Below are positions 12,408 through 24,341 of a DNA stretch of 64,000 bases, piece by piece (position 1 is the first letter of the stretch; the number at the start of each line of letters is the position of its first letter). A model generated the notes under the pieces. That model searched no databases and was not told the DNA's origin. It saw nothing but the letters and a program-made list of their open reading frames with translations. Both the position numbers and the translations under genes were made by a program. Source of the DNA: Syncephalastrum monosporum B8922 (Eukaryota; Mucoromycota; Mucoromycetes; Mucorales; Syncephalastraceae); assembly GCA_000697355.1 (NCBI GenBank), contig JNEN01000843.1, forward strand, positions 124,001 through 188,000, given 5' to 3'.

Positions 12408-13749
12408 GTCCGAGTCCCAATTCGCGTGGAAAGAAGTAGATGTTGCACAAGTCAACCCAGTGGTCCACGCTCCCATGCACGTAAGCATATACACACATGC
12501 ACACACATACGAACACTGCTACATACTCATGCCGCTCGTGGAAATGACTTCGATATTGTAACCATCGTGATTTCTCCTGTCCACTCTTGTTGAAAGTCGT
12601 TCTTTATATATATATATAAAAAAAAAAAGGGACGGTAAAAAGGGAAAGCGCCTTGATACCCCGCATCCTGTTCTGCAGCGTTGATCCTTTTTTCATATTA
12701 CGCGCGGAGCAATTTTTTTTTTTTTTCGGCCCAGAGATTAAATGGCTGAAGTTCTAGATGTGACACGAACCGATGTGGGAAATGCAATCACAAAGCCGAG
12801 GAAGGCACATTTCAGATTAGGAATGGTGACGCATTTGCCCTTTAGAGAAAAAAAACTTTTTTTTTTGAACTCGCTCTATCCAGGGCAATCCTACAACAGC
12901 GGTCACGCTGCCCCAACCATTGCAAGCGTCTTAGGATGATGAGAAAGTCTTATGTTGAGAAATACAGCGGTATCCGATGCCCATATGTCTGGCTGTCCTA
13001 GCTGCTCGTCGTACTTTGAGTAATTCATCATTGTATACATTGTTGCAGGCTCGCATGGGACACGAATGTTTACACTTTCGTCCGACAGCACGCGCGTTTA
13101 TCTATTTATTGACAGCCTGACATATTCTCATTACCCGTTCGACAGGAGCGACAAAATTTATTAAAGAATGTCCTAGCTACTTCATGGTTCTGTAAACCAC
13201 GCTACGGAACGTTAGCACACTTAATTTCTGTTCGTGCCATGTAGCACATCACTTTTCTGTAGAGTTGATTCAAACAGCGAATCTATAGCTACACAATGTC
13301 ATCTCACCCGCGGCAAAAAGTGAAAAAAACTTTTTTTTCCCTTACAAAGATCTCCATTCGCACCAGGCTACTTGGGTTTCCACCTCTCTTCTCTTACCAT
13401 GGCCTGATTTTGCCAACAATGCTTGTTCGGACCGACGGTTACTGCGGAATTTTGTGTACCATGATCGCTGACATGTGCTTTTCTACGCGGTACAAGAAGT
13501 CTCACTAGCATGGTGACACATCCTCCCCCGCATAGCGGATAGCCCTCGGATTTGCATGCGCCCAGGTACGAGATCGCTGAGTCTCAAGCGCGCTTAGTAT
13601 GAATTGTATCTTACATCGAGCGTTAAAGCCAGTCGCGTCTCACTCCACAAAAAGAACTTGAGTACTATATAAAGCCAGATCTCTCTTTTTTCCGCTTGCA
13701 TCTGACATTGTGCAAAAGCGGATTTCCTATTCTCTCTGCCTTCTTAATC
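12408..13749. other. Intergenic, APC2 to first phospholipase
   Basis: 1.3 kb with A/T runs, including a short (TA)n tract near 12606-12619 and poly-T runs. No conserved open frame or RNA gene was seen. The right end carries the TATA box of the next gene. Confidence 0.6.
13666..13674 (+). promoter_or_regulatory. TATA box of first SGNH phospholipase gene
   Basis: TATATAAAG sits 76 bases before the start codon and is followed by a pyrimidine-rich leader. Its strong consensus suggests a regulated, highly inducible gene (inference). Confidence 0.7.
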
Positions 13750-15272
13750 ATGCTGCTCAAGACTTCTCTGGTGGCACTGAGTGCCATGATCTCGACTGTA
13801 CTCGTCAGCGCCGCTACTTCTCCGGCCATCTCGGGCTGCCCTGCTCTTACTGCACGCAACGGCCCGGCTAATGCTTCGGATCTTCGACCTGATGATATCA
13901 AAGTCATTGGCGCCATGGGTGATAGGTAAGCAAAGTGAAGTAAATGACAGCAGCAAGTGGGGCTGAGATGTTGTATAGCATCATGGCTGGTTTTGCCATG
14001 CATGGCATGGACGCGAATGGCACCGGCCTTCTAAACATCAGTTCCCTCACGGAGTTCCGTGGTCAGAGCTATGCCATTGGCGGCGACGAAAGCGCTGTCA
14101 CCATTGCCAACTTTGTCAATCATTACAACTCGAGTGTCAAGGGCGCCGCCCAAGGCTCTCACGTTGCTGAATTGTGCTACAGTGACCTTTGTTTCTCTTT
14201 CTTCCGTATGTGCTATAACCGTCAAGCAATGCGTTGCGTTAACGAAATTATCATGATGTAGGTTTTCCTAAGAAGGATGTTCTCAACGCCGCTCTGAGTG
14301 GTGCTATCGCTCAAAATTTGAACGACGAGATTGACTTCTTGATCAAGCGTAAGCCACATTGAGTTTATTAATAATGCCATAATCTGACTGCTTGTTTGAT
14401 AATCATCAGAGATGAAATCCCTTCCCGGTGTTGACTATGAGAACGATTGGAAGATGATAACCCTTCAAATTGGCAGCAACGATCAATGCGCTTCATGCCT
14501 GTCTCCCTTCTCTGGTGAGGTAACCGCCGAAAAGTACGGCAACTATGTCGAGAAGGCCATTGATCGTATCAACAATGAGATCCCCCGCGTGCTTGTTAAT
14601 CTCTGTAAGATAAGCATTTTTAAAAAATGCAAGAGGTTAACCTAGTTCTATCTATGTATCATCTAGTGGGTGTCTTCAAAGTCTCTCAGGTCTATTATCT
14701 CACCCAAAACCAAACCTACTGCCACCCTCTTCTCCAGCAGTCCGAGCTTCAGCTCAACCGCGTCGAGTGCTCTTGCTTCCTTGAGGGCGAAGATGCCCTT
14801 AAAAATATGGACAGCGTCGTTGACGGTAAGCTTACTGGGTCTCACGCACTTGCTCTAGAAACTTATAATTCGTTATTCTTACCAATAGACTACAACACTA
14901 AGCTTGAGGGCATCTACAACAAGTACCAGAGTCTGAACAACGAGAGCTTTGCTCTTGCTTTCCAGCCTGCCAACGTGGATATCTCCTCCTTCCCCATCGA
15001 TGTTCTCAGGTACATAAAATGGCAAAAGATAGTAACAGTACATCTCACACCCACCAAAGCAACGTTGATTGCTTCCATCCCAATGACAAGGCTCACTCGT
15101 GGATCGCCCGGATTTTCTGGAACAACCTTTTCAAGAAGCCTGCCGAGAAGAGTACCAAGTTCACCTACGACGCTGATCTTGAGGTAAGCTCTGCATGCTT
15201 TCAAAGGCCATTGACCGACACATAGTCATATAGGTCTACTGTCCCACTGATGACGATCGTCTCTGGGTTTAA
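13750..15272 (+). CDS. Secreted PLB1-type phospholipase (SGNH/GDSL hydrolase), copy A
   Basis: Exons 13750-13925, 13979-14181, 14262-14348, 14410-14604, 14667-14825, 14889-15009, 15060-15183, 15234-15272. It starts with a signal peptide (MLLKTSLVALSAMIS, cleavage near SAA). All four SGNH blocks are visible: IKVIGAMGDSIMAG (nucleophile Ser, split by intron 1), RGQSYAIGGD (Gly), LQIGSNDQC (Asn) and DCFHPND (Asp/His). The DLRPDDIKV lead-in and CFHP ending are typical of animal/fungal membrane PLB1 relatives, which release fatty acids from phospholipids. Several Asn-X-Ser/Thr sites fit secretion. There is no C-terminal anchor; the protein ends RLWV. It is a tandem duplicate of the next gene. Substrate is inferred from the family only. 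Confidence 0.9.
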
Positions 15273-16238
15273 GTAAGGGGTGTATTCACTCACTTTTCTC
15301 ATGAGCCTCTCTCAACTCTTACTCTATTGCTGTGCTCTCTTTCCGTATCATATTTCTACACTCTTATTCTTGACACTAATACTACTATTACTGCTACTAC
15401 TATTATACTGAGCTATATTACGTATGTAGGATGAAATATAAAGGAAATTCATCATTGTAACAACAAACTCTATAATCCTTTCTATTAGCATGAATACTTC
15501 AATAGCTACCAAGACTCTAATTCCTGAATAGCTTCAATGGGTTTATCAACCGCTGTTATGCTATGATAATGTGAGTCGATGAAAGCTACTCTGTCTCCAC
15601 TGAGCTCAGCAGAAAGAGACAACGGAAGACATACGGTAAACGAAAATCATTTAAACGGAGAAATAAGGTTTCAGGGGAAGCCAGAGTGCCGTATCACTTG
15701 CTTCCCCGTTCTCCGAACACGTATTACACGAAAACGCCTCATATCACATTATAGTCTGTATTCAAATGTCAAATGGACGGAGCAATTCTCCTGGCAATTG
15801 AGCATTATAACAAGAATATACTGAGGAAGTACAAATTCATGTGTGTATATTATAGTAGGCGCTCGCTCATCGTGGCGTAGTAAACACAGGCGAACCACGC
15901 CTGCATACAAAGTTCAGCCACGGTTATCTGACTATTCTTAATTCACTTATATTTTGAAGAATGGAGAGAATCAAATCAACGTACTTATTTATAGACATTT
16001 AGCGATAAAGCAATAATGACAGGCTGCTACTTTAGAGCGTCGTCTACGTTGGCTGTCATGAAAGACGTATTGAATCATTTTACATATCACTGTAACTTCA
16101 AGCTGCATCTGAGATAGTAACCTTCTATTTTGGAGTCAGCGCTATTAGGAGAAATTGAACGTACGCCGTTGATCGTCGTTTGTATACGTGCTCCTTTCTC
16201 TTTCTTTCTCGTGCGCCCGGCTTGCCTGTCATTCTGCC
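15273..16238. other. Spacer between the two phospholipase copies
   Basis: About 1 kb of AT-rich DNA. No gene remnant or mobile-element signature was recognised that would explain the duplication. No TATA box as strong as that of copy A precedes copy B. Confidence 0.5.
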
Positions 16239-18014
16239 ATGGTTTTATCTGAATATTCATTTATTCTCATCCTATTGGCATTGATACTGATGAGTCCAGC
16301 CGCATGGTCATCTTCCGCCATCGGACACTGCCCTCCTCTCACACCACGCTTGAATGGACCGCAGGATGTAACAGACCTCCGCCCTGATGACATCAAGGTC
16401 GTAGGTGCACTAGGAGATAGGTAACCTAGAAGTGCCGCCCCGAGTAGAGGTAACATCAATGCTCAATCGTCTTTTCAGTATCATGGCTGGCTTGTTCATG
16501 GGCGGCAAGACACCTGGCGCATCTCTTTTGGGTAAAACTACCTTTACGGAAACCCGTGGACGCAGCTGGGGCATTGGTGGTGATCCGGGCGCCTTGACGT
16601 TGGCCAACTTTATCAAGAACTATAACTCAAGCCTGGAAGGTGCATCCAAGGGGAATCACATCCCGGAATGGTGCAATGGTAAGCCATTTCAGCATAGGCA
16701 TGAGCTATTTATGATTTCGATGCAACTCATCCCCGTTTGCCAATAAAGGCCGCGTCTGCCTTGATTTCTACCGTAAGGCTTCGTATTCGCAATTCTGTTA
16801 CGCGCTATCCATGGAATACATTCCTCATGATGTGGTATCCAATAACAGGATTTCCTAAGAAGGACGTACTAAATGCTGCCCTAAGCGGCGCCATTGCTAT
16901 GAATTTGGATGATGAACTCGATTACTTGGTCAAAGGTTCGTAGGCGTCAACGCTTGAAGGATCTAAATCGCTGATTGCCATGCTCTTGATATAGTCTTAA
17001 AATCACTGAGAAATGTGAGATACGAAACAGACTGGAAAATGATCACAATTCAGATTGGAAGTACGTATTCGACCCTTGTAAGAAAATTTTATATCTGGTT
17101 ATGGTGGCTGATGATGCTCTACGTGGATGTTTCCATACAGGTAATGACTTGTGTTCTACATGCAAATCGCCATGGGCGAAGGAAGTGACACCCGAGAAGT
17201 ACGCATTTTACGTTGACAAAGCCATCCTACGAATTAAAACCGAGATCCCACGTACCATTGTCAACCTCGGTAAAGCTTATCATACATAAGAGATAATAAT
17301 CCCACTAATATTGTGTCTAGTTGGTGTGTTTGACTTTGTCGATATATATCAGATGACATCCAATCAACCCCGTTGCAAAGGTCTTTTGGATCTCAAGCTT
17401 TTGCAGATGAGCCGAATTGAATGTCCCTGCTTCAGAGGATCAGAACTTGACAGGGAAAACATGCACTCGATTTCAAAGGGTATGTGACTAGATAAACAAA
17501 CTGTGAGCAATATGTATTTATGGATGCTTTTCATTTCGTTTGCAGCCTACAATGAAAAACTGATACAGATCTACAACAAATACAAGAGACAGCAGAGCAA
17601 CACATTTGGCGTTGCATGGCAGCCAGCAAACATTGATTTTCAGTCCATTCCACTGTCAGCACTGAGGTAAGATGGGGAAGACGCTCCAATAATAGATATT
17701 TTAGCTAATTTGTCACTTGGAATAGTAATGCGGATTGTTTTCATCCTACTGATGTGCTGCATGAATATATTGCCAAGGTTCGTATATAACAAGGTTTATC
17801 AATCTTCTTATGTATGTAGGCTTATATCTTGTTAAATCTTAACTTTGAAGACTATTTGGAGGCATATGTTCACCAGACCGAGTGAAAAGCCTGACATATA
17901 CACCTATAGGGCGAACTCTGAGGTACGTAAACCACTCTATTGAAATATTTGCGTACCTGACCATGTTCTACACAGGTCTATTGTCCCACTGATAATGATC
18001 GCATATGGGTTTAA
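16239..18014 (+). CDS. Secreted PLB1-type phospholipase (SGNH/GDSL hydrolase), copy B
   Basis: Exons 16239-16420, 16479-16678, 16849-16935, 16995-17060, 17141-17269, 17321-17479, 17546-17666, 17726-17777, 17851-17922, 17976-18014. A signal peptide ([17 protein letters not shown]) leads into the same fold as copy A: VVGALGDSIMAG, RGRSWGIGGD, IQIGSNDLC and DCFHPTD, so the SGNH residues are intact. All seven intron positions of copy A are kept. Two extra introns split IGS/ND (17061-17140) and after EYIAK (17778-17850); intron 2 is also long (170 nt). It ends RIWV like copy A. The start is the ATG that opens the hydrophobic leader. A duplicated, still functional-looking enzyme of the same presumed activity. 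Confidence 0.9.
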
Positions 18015-18878
18015 TATAATCCTACTACACACTATATACACTTCATCATCAAAATATTATATGACACTTGGTCCTGTGCATTTGTAGTGCTTTTCTTGAA
18101 AACTTTTCAGTTTAAAGGTGTGTATACAAGTAACCTTTCTCTACTTCACAGTAAATATCAGCAAAAGCGAGAAGGCGCTGGTAGTGCCATTGGAGCGCCA
18201 CATATTATCAGTCGCGCGACTACATAGCTCTTAAGCAAAAGTTTACTTGGTTGATCAGCTTTCAACGATTCAGATCATTGAATTTCCAACTGGGCAGGCT
18301 GTTCAACCCCAGCCAGTGAGACCTCACGTGAGAAAATTGATTTCCCGACGGCGTTGTTTGCATAAAGGTTTTTCTCAGAATGACGAGAGAAATCCACAAA
18401 AGCTGTTTACAACTTTGACCCTCTAGTTTTTATTCAGCGAGATACACACAACTATTTGAGTGTTTCCTAGTATAGCAGTCATAGTGGACCGCGCGGGATG
18501 AGAAACAGACGTGTCAACAGTAAACTCTGATTATTATTATGCACGGACACCTCCTAACGAGCTTAAAAGGTCGAACTCAGCTCGAGAGGTATGACAAATA
18601 ACAGCGACGTTATTTTGCAAAGGACGATATGAAATGTCCAGCTCAGTGAAGGCAATAGTGGAAGTGAAAGACTACACCCTGCTGGCATCTTACACAAAAC
18701 AAATGCTTTTGTTGACATGGGTCCCACTCCAGTCGTGAGAGAAAATTTTAAAAGATCGTATGTGGAATTCATATAAATTCCCACCGCACTAACCACTGTC
18801 ATTTCCACACCTTACTTCTTTCTTTCTCTCTGACCAAACAGCTCACATCACTCTATCTTTCTCTTCCTATTAGCAAGC
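18015..18878. other. Intergenic, phospholipase B copy to knuckle protein
   Basis: 860 bases without a conserved open frame. A TATAAAT element at 18772-18778 and a pyrimidine-rich leader belong to the next gene. Confidence 0.55.
18772..18778 (+). promoter_or_regulatory. TATA box of the knuckle-protein gene
   Basis: TATAAAT lies about 107 bases before the start codon at 18879, with a CT-rich leader between them. Confidence 0.55.
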
Positions 18879-19292
18879 ATGGATACCCAGTTTTCCGGTG
18901 ACAGTGGTGAAGACACCAACAATTGCGTTGACTCTTACAGCGTAACGCTGAATGGCTTCTCCTTCTGCACCCGGCACGGCCTGGAAGTGTGCCCCAAGTG
19001 CCCGACGGACAACCGAGGATCCAACAACATGATGGTAGAAGACATGCTCCACGACCAAGTGTCCGAAGAAGTCATGAACAAGAAATGGAAGGGCGATGAT
19101 CGTGAACCGTTTACGGTGACGCATATGTGGACACGTCTTTCCGGCGGCAAGCCAGGCTGTATAGCCCACAAGGAAGTAGCCTGTGATGAATGCTTCAACT
19201 GGGGCCAGAAACTGCTTACGGACATCCAGGGTGCCAAGAAGACTGCCCGTCGGGCAAGAAAGAGTCGTGACAAGCATGCGGCTGTGGAGTAA
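18879..19292 (+). CDS. Small protein with two identical C-x2-H-x4-C-x2-C knuckles, function unknown
   Basis: Single exon, 137 residues. I do not know a named family for it. Residues C30-H33-C38-C41 (CTRHGLEVCPKC) and C94-H97-C102-C105 (CIAHKEVACDEC) share exactly the same spacing, so the protein looks like a duplicated metal-binding knuckle. The first is followed by TDNRGSN, a pattern I associate with uncharacterised fungal proteins, some of which also carry MYND fingers. The tail is basic (KKTARRARKSRDKHAA), which could be a nuclear signal. There is no signal peptide or membrane span. It has its own TATA box and an AATAAA signal 100 bases downstream, so it is probably a real, expressed gene. 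Zinc binding is inferred from the Cys/His pattern only. Confidence 0.75.
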   Translation: MDTQFSGDSGEDTNNCVDSYSVTLNGFSFCTRHGLEVCPKCPTDNRGSNNMMVEDMLHDQVSEEVMNKKWKGDDREPFTVTHMWTRLSGGKPGCIAHKEVACDECFNWGQKLLTDIQGAKKTARRARKSRDKHAAVE

Positions 19293-20317
19293 TAAGAAAT
19301 AGGATGGACCAGACACCTGAATAGGTCAGAACGTTGTCCAGGATCGTTTGATAGCATCCTGTTTATTTTATTCTTGTTATGTGCCAGTACTCAATAAATC
19401 TGCCAACCTCTTTTTTACGCGTTTAACTGTTCGTCTGGATACCGAAGATGACGTACAAGTTAGATGATCTACCTTCTTGTTACTTGCTTACGTGTGCATC
19501 GGTAACGCTGATATTGTACAGTGTAGTATTGCGTGCACCGTTGCAATTAACACGACAGCCTGGGTATTGTTTCGTCATCCTCGCTTCTCAAATGGCCGCG
19601 TAGCGCTTAGACCCCAGGAGTGGTTCGTACGTATAAAAGTGGTCATGTGCATCAAATAGAAAGCATATTTTCCCATCTCTGAAATGGTGCAGGTGGGCGT
19701 CATGAGCTTAATTTAAACTCTTTATGTGCGCGGCGGCTGTCACCGCATCAATAAACTGCTGTTGTCTGCGGTTGGTCCACTTAAGGCACACAAGCATACT
19801 CGTTACATTTATTGCTGATAAAATTTGAACTAATGAAAGTTAGAGCCATATATGCGGATGAGCGGTATATGGCACTGTTTACACCGCTGCTCTAGACATG
19901 TCACACGGCGTTAAGAAAAGGAGAGGTCCAGAACAAGATGGAGGCAGATTTCCTTTTGCTCACGCTGTCCGTTTGACTTATTACTGAATTATCTTATATA
20001 ACCCAGTAGGTGAGACACAGTAAGCACCAGTGTTTTGAGCCTTACGAAAGCCAGAATAGTATTTGCGCAGGGACATACATGGCATAACGTACTTTTTTAT
20101 CGAAATGTTTTGCTTAGTATTTGTATGAGAATGACCGCGTTGTGGCTTCCTCCTCTTCAAAAGCTGCAGCACATATACGAATGGCCAAGGTCTGTGCTTA
20201 TAGGAGAGATATATATATATAGAGACTTTATTTCTTGCACACTCTGCGTGGATATAAGAGCTCATTCACATACATCCACCACAAATAATACATCAACTCT
20301 GAGCAGAATGGACAGGT
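19293..20317. other. Intergenic between converging genes
   Basis: About 1 kb between the 3' ends of the knuckle protein and the minus-strand Rab gene. Apart from the polyadenylation signal at 19393 and a short (TA)n run near 20210-20221, nothing was recognised. Confidence 0.55.
19393..19398 (+). terminator. Polyadenylation signal AATAAA
   Basis: A canonical AATAAA 101 bases after the stop codon of the knuckle protein, followed by T-rich DNA. Confidence 0.6.
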
Positions 20318-21224
20318 TTAGGAGCAGCAATTGCCACCGAATCCGCTGCTACCTTGCTCCTTAGGTTTCTCCTCGGTGCTGCTTCGCGACAGACGACGCA
20401 CGCTTGGCGGTCGTAACTGAATGCGTTCGCCACTGGAAGGACCGACATTGGTACCTTCTGTGTCCTTGTTCTTCTTGGGAAGATTGGCATAGATCCGGTT
20501 GAAAACGGTCTCGAACGCGGTATCGACATTGGTGGAATCCAATGCGGAGGTCTCAAAGAAGAGGAAGCCTTCCTGCTCGGCGAGCGCACCACCCTCGTCG
20601 GTACTGACCGCACGGCTCGTTTCACTCAGATCGACCTTGTTACCGATCAGCATAATGACGATATCCTGATTGGCATGGTCCCGCAGTTCTTTAAGCCAGT
20701 GCTGCACATTCTGGAATGACTGCTGGCGCGTTATATCTATATAGACGCAATGAATTCGGTGTGGGTATTGGATCGATTGCTTACCATAAACAAGCAGAGC
20801 ACCTACAGCACCACGATAGTATCTAAGCAACCGAGTGTTGTCGATGTTAGTCGAGGATGGTGCCATTAAAGCTCTTTTATGTACTTACGCTCCGGTGATG
20901 GCGCGATAACGCTCTTGCCCACTCGTGTCCCAGATCTGGGCCTTAATGGTATCCTGCTCTGTATATCTAGTCAGCTCGCTGCTCAGAAAAGGCGCTTTAG
21001 AATTACCGATCTGGATGTTCTTTGTTGCAAATTCGACGCCGATGGTGCTCTTGGATTCCAAGTTGAACTCGTTCGTCTATATGATAACTCAGCAAAGCCG
21101 CTTTCTCGCAAACCTTTCAGACGACACTCACCGTGAATCGAGAGAGAAGATTGGACTTGCCAACGCCAGAGTCACCAATCAACACGAGTTTCAGCAGGTA
21201 GTCGAACTCATCGTCGGTCAGCAT
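20318..21224 (-). CDS. Divergent Rab11/Ypt31-type small GTPase
   Basis: Exons (5' to 3') 21132-21224, 21007-21076, 20889-20958, 20785-20822, 20318-20736; 229 residues. G1 is GDSGVGKS, the effector region STIGVEF, G3 WDTSGQE, G4 GNKVD and G5 ETSA, followed by a long Ser/Arg-rich tail ending NCCS, a dual-cysteine prenylation site. Rab11 relatives steer recycling and late Golgi-to-plasma-membrane vesicles, so it probably acts in polar secretion. G3 has Ser where nearly all Rabs have Ala (DTAGQE). It shares the family core RYRAIT and [13 protein letters not shown] with the second Rab11 in this window, yet only one intron (before YYRG) is at the same place. The sequence before ATG 21224 ends an apparent 5'-leader intron. 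Rab11 subfamily is likely; orthology is less certain. Confidence 0.88.
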
Positions 21225-24200
21225 CTTGTAACTAAGAAAAAAAAACGAGGAAGTGGACAGAACAGGATCAGTGAGGGCAGCTGACTTTGTTGTTGCTGTG
21301 TCACCTGAGATATCTGTCTTGCACAATTCTGTACGCAAATGAAATTTGTTCCAGACAAGGATATCAAATTCCTACTGGAATATGAATACTGCAGTGGTGC
21401 TTGCGTTTCACTTTTCGAATACAACCCGACAATGTGAAATGAACAGATGACATGCGTGTCTGTGGCTGATACGTATGAATGAATACACACTTACAATCTG
21501 AATATAAAATGAAGCAACTTTGAGCAGCAACTTCGTCTTATCATGACTTTGTGGAGAGGTCAGAGGGCATTCTTCGATTATTCTATTATTGGTGGTGGTA
21601 ATTAATCGTAAACTTGATTAAGCACCATGAAACGATATGAACTACTCAGGGTAACTGCGAGTCACGACTGTCCCTGAGAATACCAGAATCAAGCAACCCG
21701 ATATAAGGACACGGAAGTCGATGTTGCAAGAGGCCAGAGTATATTTTCCAGCCTGGGATTGCTTTATCAGAAAATGCGTCTCTGACGACGCCATGACTAA
21801 GACTATAATTCAGTAGTCTCTAAAGGAGTGCATGTCAGTACGGTACAAGTTCTATAACAATCCCGTAGACTTATGAAGCGCATATAACTTCCGCTGCCGT
21901 TCTCGATCACCGTTGATTGGCTTTATTTGTCGATTGCTGCGCTGCTAAGATATATACTGAGTAAAAGATACTGCGCAGCCTTTTTGTGTTAATCCAATTG
22001 CACAAGAAATAAACTCTAAGAAAGTACGATGATGCGGGACAAAGCTGGGGACATAATGCAGCGTTTCAGTCGTCCAAGTCTCTTAGTAGCCATTATAACA
22101 AGCAGAAAATACTAGTTGAGAATACCAGGAAGCAGCGTTCGTGTTTCTTCTAGTGAAAATCTGCCATGTTCGCACCACTTGCATGCATAAGCTCTTTTTT
22201 CACCACACGAAAACAAAGTTTAAGTGCTGCCACATGGGCTCAGCCATACATGCTCACCTTACTTTTCATCCGTATTGAAGAACTTGTATCCACACGTGAC
22301 CAGCTTGGTACATTGTACTAAGTATAGCAGCAGCTTCCCTGGTTTGGGAGGCGGTTCTTTCATTATCTATTCGGTTACCATGGGAGCGTAGATCACGCAC
22401 ATCTTGGCGAATGATATGCGGAAAGCAATGTACTAGTAACGTCGCGACAGTGACTGTATTAAATATTTATACGGGAGTGAAAGTGGCCAATGTGTTGTCA
22501 GTACAGTAGTTCCCTTATCGAGCCGACTATTTGGCCCGCTTTGCCAGTTATGATGCATGGTTTATTGCTGCAGCCAGGACCTCATCATCTTTTCCAAATG
22601 AAGAAAAATGTATCTACAAATATTGCACATCAAGTTTTTCTTTCTAACTGTTCTCTCTCTTCCATCTGCTCAAAACAAGGGAATACCTTTTTTGGCGAAG
22701 CCAATCTCCTGGTAGGATGGCAAGTCGATTATGAATGTTGATTTGAGAGTACGCAAATGACTTACTGTTTTTTTTTTGGGCTAGATCCACATTGCTGGAT
22801 CAACTTGCAGACCTAGAAGAAGGTTGCGCTCGAGTGTAACCAGAGTGTTTCATCTTATCATACCATGTCCTTGTCATGCGCGCATCATCATTGTATCTGC
22901 ATCCAAGACCGAATTTTAGATGGTCTGTGTTTCCTTTAACAGGAGGAAACAAGAAAATATGAAGATTAACAGGCAATGACAACGCAAAGTATCATTCGAC
23001 TATCAATAAAAAAGCGGATGTACGCATTCGCTACAGCACATTACTACCATCATTTCCAGAAGCACATGACTACCACTTTCTGTTTTTGATTATATCTCGA
23101 CATGTACTTGCCTCCTTCTGTTTATCTTGTTACGCGCAACACTGGCTTGAAACGAGCGACCTGTTGTGCGATGCTACTTTTCACATGGTCCATGCGTCAG
23201 CGATCAGCACAGACTATCTGAGCGATGAACAATATGTCAGTGATAACAGAAATATATTTGCCATCTTCGATTTTAGCTGTAGCATATGTAATTCCGTATC
23301 GTACTACGGTTTAACAACTTCTACTGCATTAGAGTTGAAAGCTCATGCTTGGAAGTCGAACGCTTAAACATGGGTACAAAGAAAAAAATTTTTTCCTTTC
23401 ATTACACTGGCTCGATCGACCTGCCATTGTGGGTCGCACAATATTGTCCTCGTCTAATACACGCGATGCGCGGCTGCAGATCAACCTGGCACAAAGCGCG
23501 CGCGAACACATACTCTTACCTGTACTTGCACTTGCACTTACACTATACATATTGATTGACACACGCACACGCGTGCTGTGTGAGCGTATAAAGTACAATG
23601 GTAATGAGATACTCTTCTTTCGAGCAATACTCGATCGGCCGAAAAATAAAAATAAAGGACAGGTCATACAAAGTTATCCAGGAGAACGCTTTCTCCGTCG
23701 AATTTAACGGTATAGGTCACCCCTTACTTTTTTCCTTCTTGGCCCTGCGTCTCCGGCAGTCAGCCATCGCGGTGTCGTCGCCGTCAAAAGAAAGACCCCC
23801 ATAGCCGTTTGCAGCTTTGTTTTTACCTTTAGGTTTTTACTGCTTTTTACATCAAGCTGCAAAAAAAGAAGATTGGAAACCTGAGGGAGCAAAGAAAAAA
23901 GGTTGAAGGACGCAAAGTCGATGTTGTGAACGAGAAAATGGTGCGGGTTGTGAAATAGGCAGGCCGCGTGCAAAAACGGTTATGTGGAGGGCGGCACGTG
24001 AACTGAACCTACGCCACGGCCAAAAGGCCAGACGTGTGAAGTGTGTTGATCATCGACATTCAGAGAAAGGACACGATAGCGACGGAAATCTCACTATAAA
24101 AAGACACTTTAGTTTTTTTTCCTTTATTCGTTTACCCTTTCTCCTTTGCCAAAAAAAATTCTCTCAGCCGTCATCAACAACACTCATAAACACACGCAGG

Positions 24201-24341
24201 GCGCTTCCACCCAACCACACGCACGCTATTATACTTCAAAAACGCGCACCCACACTTTGCTTGATACCGTATTCTTTCACTTCTCACCTTTCACTTCTAC
24301 TGTAACACCACAACAAGGGCCTGGGCCAGACAAAGCCCGCC
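21225..24341. other. 3.1 kb gene-poor interval
   Basis: Both strands were read and no conserved protein, tRNA or mobile-element end was recognised. The longest open frames (such as 83 codons at 22490) show no family motif. The right end holds a TATA box at 24095 and a CT-rich leader for the kinase gene. Confidence 0.55.
24095..24103 (+). promoter_or_regulatory. TATA box upstream of the STE-type kinase
   Basis: TATAAAAAG about 247 bases before the kinase start codon, followed by a long pyrimidine-rich stretch that would be the leader. The distance implies a leader of roughly 200 bases. Confidence 0.5.

Noticed and set aside
22490..22741. 83-codon open frame in the gene-poor interval
   Set aside because: Has an ATG but no family motif, promoter signal or splice support; length is expected by chance.
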